Assembly (NCBI RefSeq): GCF_039982735.1
Contig: NZ_JBDWXV010000003.1
Coordinates: 62,001-126,000, forward strand
Length of the DNA stretch: 64,000 nucleotides
Direction of reading: 5' to 3'
From: Saccharospirillum sp039982735
Lineage (GTDB): Bacteria; Pseudomonadota; Gammaproteobacteria; Pseudomonadales; Natronospirillaceae
The notes under the pieces were generated by a model, which worked only from the letters and a program-made list of their open reading frames with translations, was not told the origin of the DNA and searched no databases. Below are positions 15,935 through 24,875 of this stretch, piece by piece. Both the position numbers and the translations under genes were made by a program. Numbering within the stretch: position 1 is the first letter of the stretch; the number at the start of each line of letters is the position of its first letter.

Positions 15935-16729
15935 ATGACACAACGCATCATGATGATTGGCTATGGCGCCATGGGACGGGAAGTTCACCGCCTGCTGCCT
16001 GAAGGTCTATCTCTGGGCTGGCTGGTGCTGCCAGAAGCAGACATCGAAAAAGTCACCGCCGAATTACCGGCCAGCACAAAAATACTCAGCCGCATTGACC
16101 AGTGCGACGCCGAGCCCACGCTGGTGGTTGAATGCGCCGGACATCCTGGTCTAGCCGCACACGGTGAGGCGGTATTAAGCCGCGGCTGGACCCTGGCCGT
16201 GGTATCCATCGGTGCTCTGGCCGACCCGGCCCTGTATCAACGGTTGCGACAGGCAGCAGTTGACGGAGGCGGACGGTTGCAGATTCTCTCAGGCGCTGTC
16301 GCCGGTATGGATGGTCTCGCATCAGCCCGCGAAGGCGGGCTGACCTCGGTTACCTATGAGGCCCGAAAAGCGCCGAAAAGCTGGAAGGGCTCACCGGCGG
16401 AATCAATGATCGACCTGGACTCAGTCACCGAGGCGACGGCCTTTTTCGAAGGCAGCGCGGGTGAGGCTGCCCATCAGTTTCCGGCCAATGCCAATGTGGC
16501 AGCGACCATCGCGTTGTGTGGACTCGGCATGGACGACACAAGGGTCCGCTTGATGGTAGACCCGGATACAAAATGCAACACCCACCGCATTCATGCCGTA
16601 GGCGAGTTTGGTGAATTTCAGGTTGAAATGCATGGCAATCCGCTCGCCAGCAACCCAAAAACCTCCATGCTGGCTGCACTGTCTGTTGTGCGTGTCTGCC
16701 GGCAATTACTCGACCCGGTGGTCCTGTAA
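15935..16729 (+). CDS. nadX: L-aspartate dehydrogenase-like protein (NadX family)
   Basis: A 264-residue protein with an N-terminal NAD(P) loop IGYGAMGREV, an LSGAVAGMDGL segment and the FPANANVAATIALCGLGMDDTRVRLMVDP region that defines aspartate dehydrogenases; a His in THRIHAVGEFGEF follows. NadX interconverts aspartate and iminoaspartate/oxaloacetate with NAD(P). Here it lies in a ring-degradation operon, with no NAD biosynthesis genes, so it may reduce or release a nitrogen-bearing intermediate or act on a related amino acid. AGGAG precedes the start. Confidence 0.8.
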   Translation: MTQRIMMIGYGAMGREVHRLLPEGLSLGWLVLPEADIEKVTAELPASTKILSRIDQCDAEPTLVVECAGHPGLAAHGEAVLSRGWTLAVVSIGALADPALYQRLRQAAVDGGGRLQILSGAVAGMDGLASAREGGLTSVTYEARKAPKSWKGSPAESMIDLDSVTEATAFFEGSAGEAAHQFPANANVAATIALCGLGMDDTRVRLMVDPDTKCNTHRIHAVGEFGEFQVEMHGNPLASNPKTSMLAALSVVRVCRQLLDPVVL

Positions 16730-16759
16730 ATCCTTTAACCGACCTGACGGAGAACGGAC

Positions 16760-18226
16760 ATGTCACACCCAATCTACATTGGAGGCCACTGGCGCGAAGG
16801 CCGCGGCGACGTCATCGTTTCCCGGTTTCCGGCAGACGATTCGATCAATGCCGAGCTGCGCGCGGCCAGCCTTGAAGACGTCGAAGACGCGGTCACCGCC
16901 GCCGATGCCGCCTGGCGCGACCCGGGCTGGGCTCAACGACTGCCACACCAACGGGCCGAAGTATTATACCGGGTCAGTGACCTGATCATGCAGCAGTTGG
17001 ATACGCTCTCACGGCTGCAAACCCGCGACAACGGCAAGCCACTGTCGGAAACGCGCGCCCTGGTCGCCAGTGCCGCCGGAACAGCACGTTATATGGCCGC
17101 GGCCTGTGAAACGCTCGAAGGCGAATTGCCGACCCGGCGCAGTGCCGAGTTCATGACCTTCAGTGAATACGAACCCCTGGGTGTCATCGCTGCAATCACA
17201 CCCTGGAATTCACCAATAGCCAGCGACATGCAAAAAGTAGCTCCGGCATTGGCCGGCGGAAATGCCGTTGTATTAAAGCCGGCTGAAGCGACCCCTTTGA
17301 TGGCGCTTAAACTGGCTGAGTTGTTTGAACAGGCCGGTTTACCAAAAGGTCTGCTGAGCGTATTGCCCGGGCGCGGCAGTGTCATCGGTGACGCACTGGT
17401 ACGGCACCCAAAAGTTCGCAAGATTTCTTTTACCGGTGGCACCTCTACAGGCCGCCACCTGGCTCACATTGCGGCCGACAAACTGATTGGCACCTCGTTG
17501 GAACTGGGCGGCAAGTCGCCAACCATCGTCTGCAAAAGTGCGGATGTGGAACAGGCGGTACGTGGTATAGCCTACGGCATCTTCAGCTCGGGCGGTCAGG
17601 CGTGTATTGCTGGTTCCCGGCTGTTCATACACGAGCGTCAGTACAATGCTGTCATGGCTCGGTTGCTGGAAGTTACCTCGGGTCTGCGTGTAGGGCATCC
17701 GGAGACTGATGGCGTTCATATTGGGCCGCTGATCAACACAGCCCACCGCGACAGTGTCTCGGCCTATGTTGATCAGGCAAGGCAGGAAGGCGGCAAGGTG
17801 TTGATCGGTGGCCAGGCACCCGATGATCCCGACCTGGCGGGTGGTAGTTATTACCTGCCCACCATTATTGAAGGCTTGCCGGCCAACAGCCAAGTCTGCC
17901 GCGAAGAAATCTTCGGGCCCGTGCTGGTCGCCCTGAAATACAAGGACGAAGCCGACTTGATACGTCAGGCCAACGACAGCGTTTATGGCCTGGCAGCGGG
18001 CATTTGGACGCAGGATTATCGTCAGGCCCTGACCCTGGCGCGTCAACTGGAGGCCGGAACTATCTGGATCAATACCTACAAAAAGTTTGCTATTTCAACC
18101 CCGTTTGGTGGTTTCAAAGAGAGTGGGCTCGGCCGCGAAAAAGGCCGACAAGGTATTCAGGCCTACATGCAACAGAAAAGCATCTACCTGGGGCTGGACT
18201 CGACACCCATGGGCTGGAGCCAATAA
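16760..18226 (+). CDS. aldehyde dehydrogenase
   Basis: A 488-residue NAD(P)-dependent aldehyde dehydrogenase with the TPWNSP loop, the general base E248 in SLELGGKSP and the nucleophile C282 in GGQACIAGSR. It probably oxidises a semialdehyde arising after ring cleavage or from the ThDP enzyme encoded next. A CGGAGAACGG site precedes the ATG, 30 bases after nadX. Confidence 0.88.
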   Translation: MSHPIYIGGHWREGRGDVIVSRFPADDSINAELRAASLEDVEDAVTAADAAWRDPGWAQRLPHQRAEVLYRVSDLIMQQLDTLSRLQTRDNGKPLSETRALVASAAGTARYMAAACETLEGELPTRRSAEFMTFSEYEPLGVIAAITPWNSPIASDMQKVAPALAGGNAVVLKPAEATPLMALKLAELFEQAGLPKGLLSVLPGRGSVIGDALVRHPKVRKISFTGGTSTGRHLAHIAADKLIGTSLELGGKSPTIVCKSADVEQAVRGIAYGIFSSGGQACIAGSRLFIHERQYNAVMARLLEVTSGLRVGHPETDGVHIGPLINTAHRDSVSAYVDQARQEGGKVLIGGQAPDDPDLAGGSYYLPTIIEGLPANSQVCREEIFGPVLVALKYKDEADLIRQANDSVYGLAAGIWTQDYRQALTLARQLEAGTIWINTYKKFAISTPFGGFKESGLGREKGRQGIQAYMQQKSIYLGLDSTPMGWSQ

Positions 18227-18253
18227 CAACACCCCTGTTTCAGAGGACATCGT

Positions 18254-19888
18254 ATGAGCACAATTACAGTGGGTGAGGCCATCGCCCGGACCCTTGAAGT
18301 CTACTCGGTCACCGCCGTTTACGGCGTGATCTCCATCCACAACTTACCCATCGCCGATGCGCTGGGGCAACGTGACCGAATCCGTTTTGTTCCAGCCCGC
18401 GGCGAGGCAGGTGCTGTCACCATGGCCGACGCTCATACCAGAGTCGGTTCACTGGGGGTTGCATTGACCAGTACCGGCGCTGGCGCTGGTAACGCTGTCG
18501 GTGCCTTACTTGAGGCCATGAACGCCGGTACGCCTATGGTCCATATTACCGGCCAGGTTGAAAAAGCTTACCTGGACAGAGATGCGGGCTTCATACACGA
18601 GGCCCGTGATCAAATGGGCTTTTTACGGGCCAGCTCCAAACAGGCCTATCGGGTCTGTACGCCTGAGCAGGCAGTACCGATGCTGCACAGGGCCATTCAA
18701 GATGCGACGACGGCACCTTGCGGCCCGGTCAGCATTGAAATTCCCATCGACATTCAAGCTGCGCAAGTCGAATGGCGTGACACCACACCGCCCGCGGCAG
18801 CGCCCATGGCCAACCTGGCAGAAGAAACGATCACTGAACTGGTGAACGCAATACGTGAGGCGCGTCGCCCAGTGCTCTGGGTCGGTGGAGGCGCCCTGGA
18901 CGCGGGTGTGGCCGTTCGCAGACTGGCCGACCTGGGTGTTGCGGTTCTATCCACCACTCATGGCCGTGGCATTCTGCCAGACAGCCATCCACGCAGCTTA
19001 CGTGCATTTCACAATGCCGAACCGGTTCAGACCTTGCTTGCCAACTGCGACCTGATGCTCGTCGCTGGTTCACGCCTGCGCAGCAATGAAACACTGACCT
19101 ACTCATTGGCATTACCCCGCCCACTGCTGCAAATTGATATAAACCCGGCCGCTAATCAGCGCAACTACGACATCGACGGTTTCTTCTGCGGTGACTGCAA
19201 CGATGCGTTAACCAGACTGGCCGACGCACTTGAAGGCAACTGGCAAGCAGATACTACCTTTGATGCTGACATCGCAAGCGCCGTGCAAAGCTCGGAGGAC
19301 GCATTGCGCATTCAGGTGGGAGCCTACGCACGACTGTCGGATGCAGTGCACAAAGCGCTGCCCGTCAACGGCTTGTTTGTCCGTGACATCACGGTCTCAG
19401 GCAGTACCTGGGGAGCCCGACTGCTGCCTGCCGAAGCACCTCTGGGTAATATCCATTCCCTGGCGGGCGCCATTGGCATGGGACTGGCCATGGGTATTGG
19501 CTGCGCTGTTGCTCAACCTGAGCGAAAAGTCGTGACACTGGTCGGCGACGGTGGGCTTGCTCTCGGACTCGGCGAGATAGCCACCCTGGCTCAGGAACAA
19601 GCTGATATGGTGCTGCTGATCATGAATGATGGTGGTTATGGCGTCATGCGCGGCATCCAAACTAAATACTTCGAGGGTCGGCAGTACTTTAACGAACTCC
19701 ATACGCCAGACTTCGGAAAAATCGCTGAAGCAATGCAGCTACCCTTCTGGAAGGCGAGCCATGCCGACGATTTTTCAGCAATAATGACTGAAGCGGTTAA
19801 TACAGCTGGCCCGGCAATCGTAGAAGTCGATATGAAGAGTGTTGGCGAACTTAAATTCTCAGGGCCACCTCAGAAGAAACTGTACTAA
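18254..19888 (+). CDS. ThDP-dependent decarboxylase/lyase (benzoylformate-decarboxylase / acetolactate-synthase-like)
   Basis: A 544-residue protein with the three ThDP-enzyme domains. The conserved Glu is in PARGEAGAVTMADAHTR, followed by the central domain with WVGGGALDAG and the C-terminal GDGG-x25-NDGGYG diphosphate motif. It lacks an acetolactate small-subunit neighbour, so a 2-oxoacid decarboxylase or a carboligase is more likely. It is the last gene of the run that begins with iclR. Its product would be an aldehyde suited to the adjacent dehydrogenase. Confidence 0.82.
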   Translation: MSTITVGEAIARTLEVYSVTAVYGVISIHNLPIADALGQRDRIRFVPARGEAGAVTMADAHTRVGSLGVALTSTGAGAGNAVGALLEAMNAGTPMVHITGQVEKAYLDRDAGFIHEARDQMGFLRASSKQAYRVCTPEQAVPMLHRAIQDATTAPCGPVSIEIPIDIQAAQVEWRDTTPPAAAPMANLAEETITELVNAIREARRPVLWVGGGALDAGVAVRRLADLGVAVLSTTHGRGILPDSHPRSLRAFHNAEPVQTLLANCDLMLVAGSRLRSNETLTYSLALPRPLLQIDINPAANQRNYDIDGFFCGDCNDALTRLADALEGNWQADTTFDADIASAVQSSEDALRIQVGAYARLSDAVHKALPVNGLFVRDITVSGSTWGARLLPAEAPLGNIHSLAGAIGMGLAMGIGCAVAQPERKVVTLVGDGGLALGLGEIATLAQEQADMVLLIMNDGGYGVMRGIQTKYFEGRQYFNELHTPDFGKIAEAMQLPFWKASHADDFSAIMTEAVNTAGPAIVEVDMKSVGELKFSGPPQKKLY

Positions 19889-19898
19889 CGTCGGTGAA

Positions 19899-19928
19899 AG
19901 CCTCAGGTGTCTTAATGAACTTGAGGCT
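19899..19928 (+). terminator. weak stem-loop after the ThDP gene
   Basis: AGCCTCA (19899-19905) pairs with TGAGGCT (19922-19928) over a 16-base loop. There is no T-run. It lies between convergent genes, where a terminator is expected. The rest of 19929-20087 shows nothing I can name. Confidence 0.35.
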
Positions 19929-20087
19929 CCACAACAGCAACACCTTATCAGTAGTAAAGTTAGAGTCTCGCCAGCCACCTGAAGCGGTTCAGGTAGTGAA
20001 GAAAATATAGGGAACAGGAATACAACCCGCTCTCTACCGGGCATTCAGATGAGGTGGCGGGTAATCACAAGTGCCCCCCCCTACAGG

Positions 20088-20792
20088 TCAAAACCCCTGA
20101 GATACCTCGCCCAACGACATGAGCAACTCGGTCTCACTGTCTTTATTAATGCCCAGGTAAACATCCACTGTCTTCACTACCCATGCCGATCTGGGCATGG
20201 GGTAGCCCGCCTGGCGGGCGATGCTCTCTGCGTTCACGTTATAGGTTACCCAGGCATCAATATAGCCCAGGGTCAACTTTTTGAGGTTCAATGCATCGTA
20301 GGGCAGTTCATCCACATTTACCCCCCGCTCCGTCAGGTACTCGGTAATGGGCGAGTTCTGATACCCACCCACTCTCATACCCTGCAAGTCATCCAGACTG
20401 CTGATCTCACGGTCACTGCTTGCCCGGGTGTAAACAACCCACTGGTACTCCGCTAAAGGCCCTATGAACTCAAAGGTGCTTTCGAGGTCGTCATGCCGTT
20501 CCAATGGAAAAATGCCATACCCTGGTCTTTCGGAAGCACGCCGGTAGGAGATCGGCCAGGTGCGCATCTGGATACTGTAGTCAACATCCACCTGATTCAG
20601 TATCTGCCGTACTCGCTGTGTTGTCTCGTCCTCCAGATCAATGGCACCGGTCTGACTCTGCAAATCGGTATTATAGTGAAACTGGCCATAATCCTCTTTC
20701 ATAACCCTGAGTTCGGCAGCGGACAATGAACTGCACAAGGCCATCAGAACGGCAAACCACGTGAAATACTTCAATTCTGCACAAAAAGTCAT
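20088..20792 (-). CDS. periplasmic substrate-binding protein of PF00497-like type, chemoreceptor-linked
   Basis: A 234-residue protein after choosing the ATG at 20792, which starts a normal signal peptide (FTWFAVLMALCSSLSAAE). The upstream open extension to 20993 overlaps the chemoreceptor gene and is rejected. The mature part resembles small type II periplasmic binding proteins: a DDLQGMRVGGYQNSPITEYL segment, a LTLGYIDAWVTYN stretch and a terminal NKDSETELLMSLGEV. No permease or ATPase genes follow. It starts 13 bases after the chemoreceptor stop, so it may present a ligand to that receptor rather than to a transporter (inference). Confidence 0.75.
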   Translation of the reverse strand: MTFCAELKYFTWFAVLMALCSSLSAAELRVMKEDYGQFHYNTDLQSQTGAIDLEDETTQRVRQILNQVDVDYSIQMRTWPISYRRASERPGYGIFPLERHDDLESTFEFIGPLAEYQWVVYTRASSDREISSLDDLQGMRVGGYQNSPITEYLTERGVNVDELPYDALNLKKLTLGYIDAWVTYNVNAESIARQAGYPMPRSAWVVKTVDVYLGINKDSETELLMSLGEVSQGF

Positions 20793-20805
20793 ACCTACCC
20801 CCAGA

Positions 20806-22887
20806 CTACAACTGGAATCGTTTAATCGCCTGGTCAAGATGATCGGCGATTTCATTAAGTTCGGCGGTTCTCTGAACAGTCGACTCAAAGTCTGCTGCCA
20901 CGACGGCACCAGTGTCACTAATGGTATTGGTGCGTTTGGTGATGTCTTCCGAGACCGCCTGCTGTTCGTCCGTGGCCACAGAAACCTGCCCATTAAGTTC
21001 GCTTACACGGGCGATGAAAGTGAGGTATTCGCTGAATGCTCCTTGCACATCGCCGACGCGACCGGAAATGTCATTCGCATCTTTTACGCTGGTAGAGATA
21101 GACGCTACCGCCTCCCGGGACCCTGCCATCACACAGTCTATTTTTTCCGCAATTTCCTGGGTGTAGGTTTGCGTGCGACTGGCCAGTGTACGAACTTCAT
21201 CGGCCACAACGGCAAACCCTCTTCCCTGCTCGCCAGCTCGTGCTGCTTCAATAGCAGCGTTGAGAGCCAGAAGATTGGTTTGCTCTGTGATATTTCTGAT
21301 TACGTCGAGAATCTGGTCAATACCGGCTACTTCGCCATCAAGCGTCTCTATAACACCGGTCGCTTCCTGCATGGAAACGGTCAGTTTTTGATTGGAATTA
21401 ACGGCGGCTCTGACCGCCGTTTCTATATCATGAGCTCGCTCCTCGCTGCGCACCATTTCACCTGCAGCCTGCCGGGTATTATGTGCCACGTCACGAACAC
21501 TGGCTGCCATTTCAGTGACCGCCGCCGCCACCGAGTTGAGATCTTCACTCTGAAGGTTTAGGCGGGACCGCACAGACTTCGTTGATTCAGCAGTATCTGT
21601 GGAAATTGCATTAATATCGCGGTTAAGGTCAGCAATCCTGACGATCATCTCTCTTATCTTGTCGACCAGTTGCTCGGTCGAGTGAAAAATCTCGCCAATT
21701 TCATCATTAGGGTAATTACCCACCCTGGCGCTGAAATCACCGTTACCCACCTGCTTCATATACTTGCTCAGCCTGTGAATGGGACGGCGCACACTGCGCA
21801 CCACAACCCAGGAGACCGCCAGACACAGCAGCAGTATGACAATTGTAGCCACGATGACGATGTAGCGACCAACCGCTACCTGATCCAGCGCCGCCTCACT
21901 GATGCCTGTTACTGCGGTATCGACTTGCTGTGACAGTGCCTGAAGGTTTCCGCCCGTATTGGCAAGACTGGCTTGAACGGCCTCTATCTTACCGGGCAAT
22001 TCTGAGCGTATATCCACAAAGAGGTTGGTTTGCCGGGCGATCAGTCCATCGTTGGCGGTTGCCAGACTGTTAACCTGGTCAAACAAGGGATCGATTGCAT
22101 CGTTATAGTCAGCAAAAGCAGGGTCAGCATCGACCTGATCGAAGATATCAAAGGTTAGAGTGGCAACCGCATCCAGGCTGTCTCTAAGGTCTGCCTGGGC
22201 AGACTCAATAACATCCAGACTGTCAGCCAGGGAGGCATTGATCGCCAGCAAGCTGACAGTGTCGAACAGTCTCTGTAGCCGAAAGGCAAGGGTTACTGCT
22301 TCAGGCGCTTCCATTCGAGCGAGGTTGGTGTCAAATGCCGGACCGGCTTCGGCACGCAGCCGGTCTATTTCCCCTCTGACCTCGGTAATGCGGGTTTCGG
22401 CTTCTATGGAACGCTCGTGGGTATTCATGTTCAGCGCTACCCGTTCGAACTGCTCCCGCGCCTGCTGCACTGACTGCGTTAACCGCGCTTCTAGCTCTGG
22501 CGACTGACTCAGTAAGGGAAAGTCAGTCGCCAGTCTGTCTGCCCTCTCATTGAAAGCCTGGATGTCTGACTCGACTCTGCCACGAATGGTCGCCATGACA
22601 TCCGCTTGCCTCGCGTTATAGTGCTCGGCCGCACCGGTACTGATGTCTTTCAACGTCAACCTGGCATCTGCCAGTGCTTCCTTTACCGGCAAGGCCTCAG
22701 TAACAAGGGAGTTCACACTCTGGCTGGACTGTTGCAAACTGAACAGACTCACACCGAGCATACACAGCACACCAATACCGACTAGTCCAAAGCCGACACT
22801 CAGACGGGTCACCAGCGTCAGCCGCGGTAAACTGAGGTACTTTTTCAACACTGTGATCCGGGTCATTCCAAGGGAACTGACAACCAT
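20806..22887 (-). CDS. methyl-accepting chemotaxis protein
   Basis: A 693-residue receptor with a cytoplasmic N-terminus, a first transmembrane helix (VGFGLVGIGVLCMLGVSLF), a long helical periplasmic sensor region of about 270 residues, a second transmembrane helix (IVIVATIVILLLCLAVSWV), a HAMP domain and a signalling domain. The hairpin tip contains EQTNLLALNAAIEAARAGEQ and GRGFAVVADEVRTLA. The helical-bundle sensor type suggests it recognises a binding protein. An AGGAGG site favours the ATG at 22887 over the GTG one codon before. Confidence 0.9.
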   Translation of the reverse strand: MVVSSLGMTRITVLKKYLSLPRLTLVTRLSVGFGLVGIGVLCMLGVSLFSLQQSSQSVNSLVTEALPVKEALADARLTLKDISTGAAEHYNARQADVMATIRGRVESDIQAFNERADRLATDFPLLSQSPELEARLTQSVQQAREQFERVALNMNTHERSIEAETRITEVRGEIDRLRAEAGPAFDTNLARMEAPEAVTLAFRLQRLFDTVSLLAINASLADSLDVIESAQADLRDSLDAVATLTFDIFDQVDADPAFADYNDAIDPLFDQVNSLATANDGLIARQTNLFVDIRSELPGKIEAVQASLANTGGNLQALSQQVDTAVTGISEAALDQVAVGRYIVIVATIVILLLCLAVSWVVVRSVRRPIHRLSKYMKQVGNGDFSARVGNYPNDEIGEIFHSTEQLVDKIREMIVRIADLNRDINAISTDTAESTKSVRSRLNLQSEDLNSVAAAVTEMAASVRDVAHNTRQAAGEMVRSEERAHDIETAVRAAVNSNQKLTVSMQEATGVIETLDGEVAGIDQILDVIRNITEQTNLLALNAAIEAARAGEQGRGFAVVADEVRTLASRTQTYTQEIAEKIDCVMAGSREAVASISTSVKDANDISGRVGDVQGAFSEYLTFIARVSELNGQVSVATDEQQAVSEDITKRTNTISDTGAVVAADFESTVQRTAELNEIADHLDQAIKRFQL

Positions 22888-23084
22888 CACGGCCTCCTAT
22901 TTGTTATTTTGGCCAGTGGTCTATAGATATTTTCTGTCACTGTTTGCTTTATCAGCAAGCCCCGGTTTCAGGCCGTTGCCACCGACATAGCACGCTATCT
23001 CGATGGCTCAACATCCCTTGAACCGGGGTTGATATCAACGTGTTGGCTGTCCCCCCCCAGAAATGGAATATTACGCGCTTATCG

Positions 23085-23483
23085 TTAATGCTTGTGACCA
23101 CAGCTACCGCCTGAACCATGGCTGTGACCGCAGCTGCCGCCGTGACTGTGGCTATGTCCTTTAGCCGACCCGGTACTGACACCCCCGTGCACGGTGCGTC
23201 TACTGTTGACCGAGCCATAGACCGGGGTTTCCCGGCTATTGCTGTACATCTGTTGTGCTAGTGCAACGTTAGAGGCACAACCACAGGCAGTGGCAGCGGC
23301 ACTTTTGTAGTTGACCTGGACGTGCTTTTTGAGCCCTTTCATGTGCAGTGCCGGAGCACCCATGATAACGCGCTCCAACAATTCTCCCGTCTCCGGATGA
23401 GAGGTCAGTGCCGGGTCATGAATGCTGTGGGAGATCTCAAAGATCTCCCCGGAGTCGGTTGCCCGATAGGTGTAGGTAGGCAT
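23085..23483 (-). CDS. FmdB-like protein with degenerate zinc ribbon and His/Cys-rich tail
   Basis: A 132-residue protein. Its first 60 residues align by pattern with FmdB-family zinc ribbons (MPTYTYR, then a HSIHDPALTSHPETGELLERVI stretch with the usual ISAPA-like follow-up). Three of the ligand cysteines seem replaced by A or S and T: ATDSG stands where C-x-x-C-G is normal, and HPETG where CPxCG is normal. The C-terminal 30 residues are a low-complexity His/Gly/Cys/Ser tail (GHSHSHGGSCGHSHG) likely to bind metal. It is the last gene of the leftward ABC operon, 22 bases after the M24 gene. FmdB proteins elsewhere accompany amide/formamide catabolism. The function here is unknown. Confidence 0.65.
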   Translation of the reverse strand: MPTYTYRATDSGEIFEISHSIHDPALTSHPETGELLERVIMGAPALHMKGLKKHVQVNYKSAAATACGCASNVALAQQMYSNSRETPVYGSVNSRRTVHGGVSTGSAKGHSHSHGGSCGHSHGSGGSCGHKH

Positions 23484-23505
23484 AGTGTTTCCTCAATTCC
23501 AATAC

Positions 23506-24810
23506 TTAATAGGGGTTCGCCACGAACAGATCCTGGGCTGGGAAAAGCGTGATGACCCGACAGCCATCAGCCGTCACCACAACTTCCTCTTCGATACGGG
23601 CGGCGCCATTGCCATCTGCTGCCGGGCAGTAGGTCTCAAGGGCGAACACCATGCCTTCCTGCAGTTCAAACGGGTTCTCAAAGGAAACCAGTCGGCTGAT
23701 GATGGGACGCTCATGAAGCGCAAGTCCAAGTCCATGCCCGAACTGCAGACCAAAGGCTTCCATTTCGCTTTGAAAGCCAAACTCGGTTGCTGCCGGCCAT
23801 ACGGCTGCAATCTTATCGGTGGTCATCCCCGGTCTGACCAGGTTAATAGCAGCGTCGATCCATTCGCGGGCTTTGCGATAGGCATCCACCTGGGCAAGCG
23901 TTTTACTGCCCACATTCAGCGTTCGGTAATAACAGGTGCGATAACCCATGTAAGACTGGATGATGTCAAAAAAAGCCTGATCGCCCGGACGATACATGCG
24001 ATCAGTAAAGTTATGTGGGTGTGGGCTGCAACGCTCCCCTGATACAGCGTTTATCGCCTCTACATCGTCCGACCCATTGTCATAAAGAAACTTGTTGGCG
24101 ATGGCAACGAGCTCGTTCTCTCGTTTGCCTGGTTTCAGGTTGTCCGCTATCAACTGGTAACATCCATCGACCATCGATGCTGACTGATTCAGCAGGATGA
24201 TCTCATCCATGCTTTTGATCTGACGTGCATTCAGCATCACTTGCTGTACATCTCGAACATCGAGCCCTTGCTTTTGCAAGGCGAACAACATGGGCGGTTC
24301 ACAGACATCCACACCGATGGGCATATCGGCAACCCCTTCGGACTGAAGAATATCGCGAATTTCTTTTGCCGCATTTTCGAATAGCCCGGCTTCTTCAGCC
24401 ACGGAACCGCGCAAGCCCAACATGCCGGCACGCCAGTGATCGTTATCGAACCAGGGGTTATTCAATCGGTGGTGTGCCGCGGCACTGCCAAAGTCCCACA
24501 GATAAGGGTCGGAATTACCCGTAAACAAGGCATACCGGCATATTTTGTCCCGCGACCACTCACCAATGACGCTGCTGGTGAGGTAACGAATGTTGTTGTT
24601 GTCGAAACACAACATGGCACCCAGGTCAGACTCACGAAGTGCCTGTCTGGCGCGTTCCACGCGATACTTGTGCAAACGTTTGAAGTCGACACGTTCTTCA
24701 AAATCAACATTCATACGCCCGGGTGCCGGTATAGGACGGCTCCAATCCCAGCGGGGGTCAAGTGCGTCGGTGTCAATGATGCTCGGCTCTACAATAATGT
24801 TGTTACTCAT
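23506..24810 (-). CDS. M24-family (creatinase/aminopeptidase-P-like) hydrolase with altered metal site
   Basis: A 434-residue pita-bread protein. The C-terminal domain keeps H359 (FGHGLG), H366 and the two Glu regions (FALETYCPA, ARIEEEV). The first metal Asp is present as D282 (FFDII), but the partner exactly 11 residues on is C293 (YRTCYYRT). Creatinase and ectoine hydrolase, which are metal-free, also lack these ligands, so this is more likely a C-N hydrolase than a peptidase. The DMSP lyase DddP belongs to the same superfamily but keeps its Asp ligands. ATG 24810 has a GAGAGG site. The operon context (ABC importer upstream) suggests it cleaves the imported compound. Confidence 0.75.
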   Translation of the reverse strand: MSNNIIVEPSIIDTDALDPRWDWSRPIPAPGRMNVDFEERVDFKRLHKYRVERARQALRESDLGAMLCFDNNNIRYLTSSVIGEWSRDKICRYALFTGNSDPYLWDFGSAAAHHRLNNPWFDNDHWRAGMLGLRGSVAEEAGLFENAAKEIRDILQSEGVADMPIGVDVCEPPMLFALQKQGLDVRDVQQVMLNARQIKSMDEIILLNQSASMVDGCYQLIADNLKPGKRENELVAIANKFLYDNGSDDVEAINAVSGERCSPHPHNFTDRMYRPGDQAFFDIIQSYMGYRTCYYRTLNVGSKTLAQVDAYRKAREWIDAAINLVRPGMTTDKIAAVWPAATEFGFQSEMEAFGLQFGHGLGLALHERPIISRLVSFENPFELQEGMVFALETYCPAADGNGAARIEEEVVVTADGCRVITLFPAQDLFVANPY

Positions 24811-24875
24811 GGTATTCCTCTCGCCCACGGTGTTGTGCCTGGCCACATCCCGGCACTTCACCACAGTGTCTTTGG

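Noticed and set aside
20793..20993. N-terminal extension of the binding protein at 20088
   Set aside because: It overlaps the chemoreceptor gene and lacks a signal peptide; the ATG at 20792 begins a normal one.
22960..23028. Inverted repeat CCCCGGTT / AACCGGGG between the FmdB-like and chemoreceptor genes
   Set aside because: Arms are short for a 53-base loop and no T-run follows; not strong enough to call a terminator.
23506..24810. DMSP lyase DddP
   Set aside because: Same superfamily and similar length, but DddP keeps its Asp metal ligands while this protein has Cys at one of them; no other DMSP genes are nearby.
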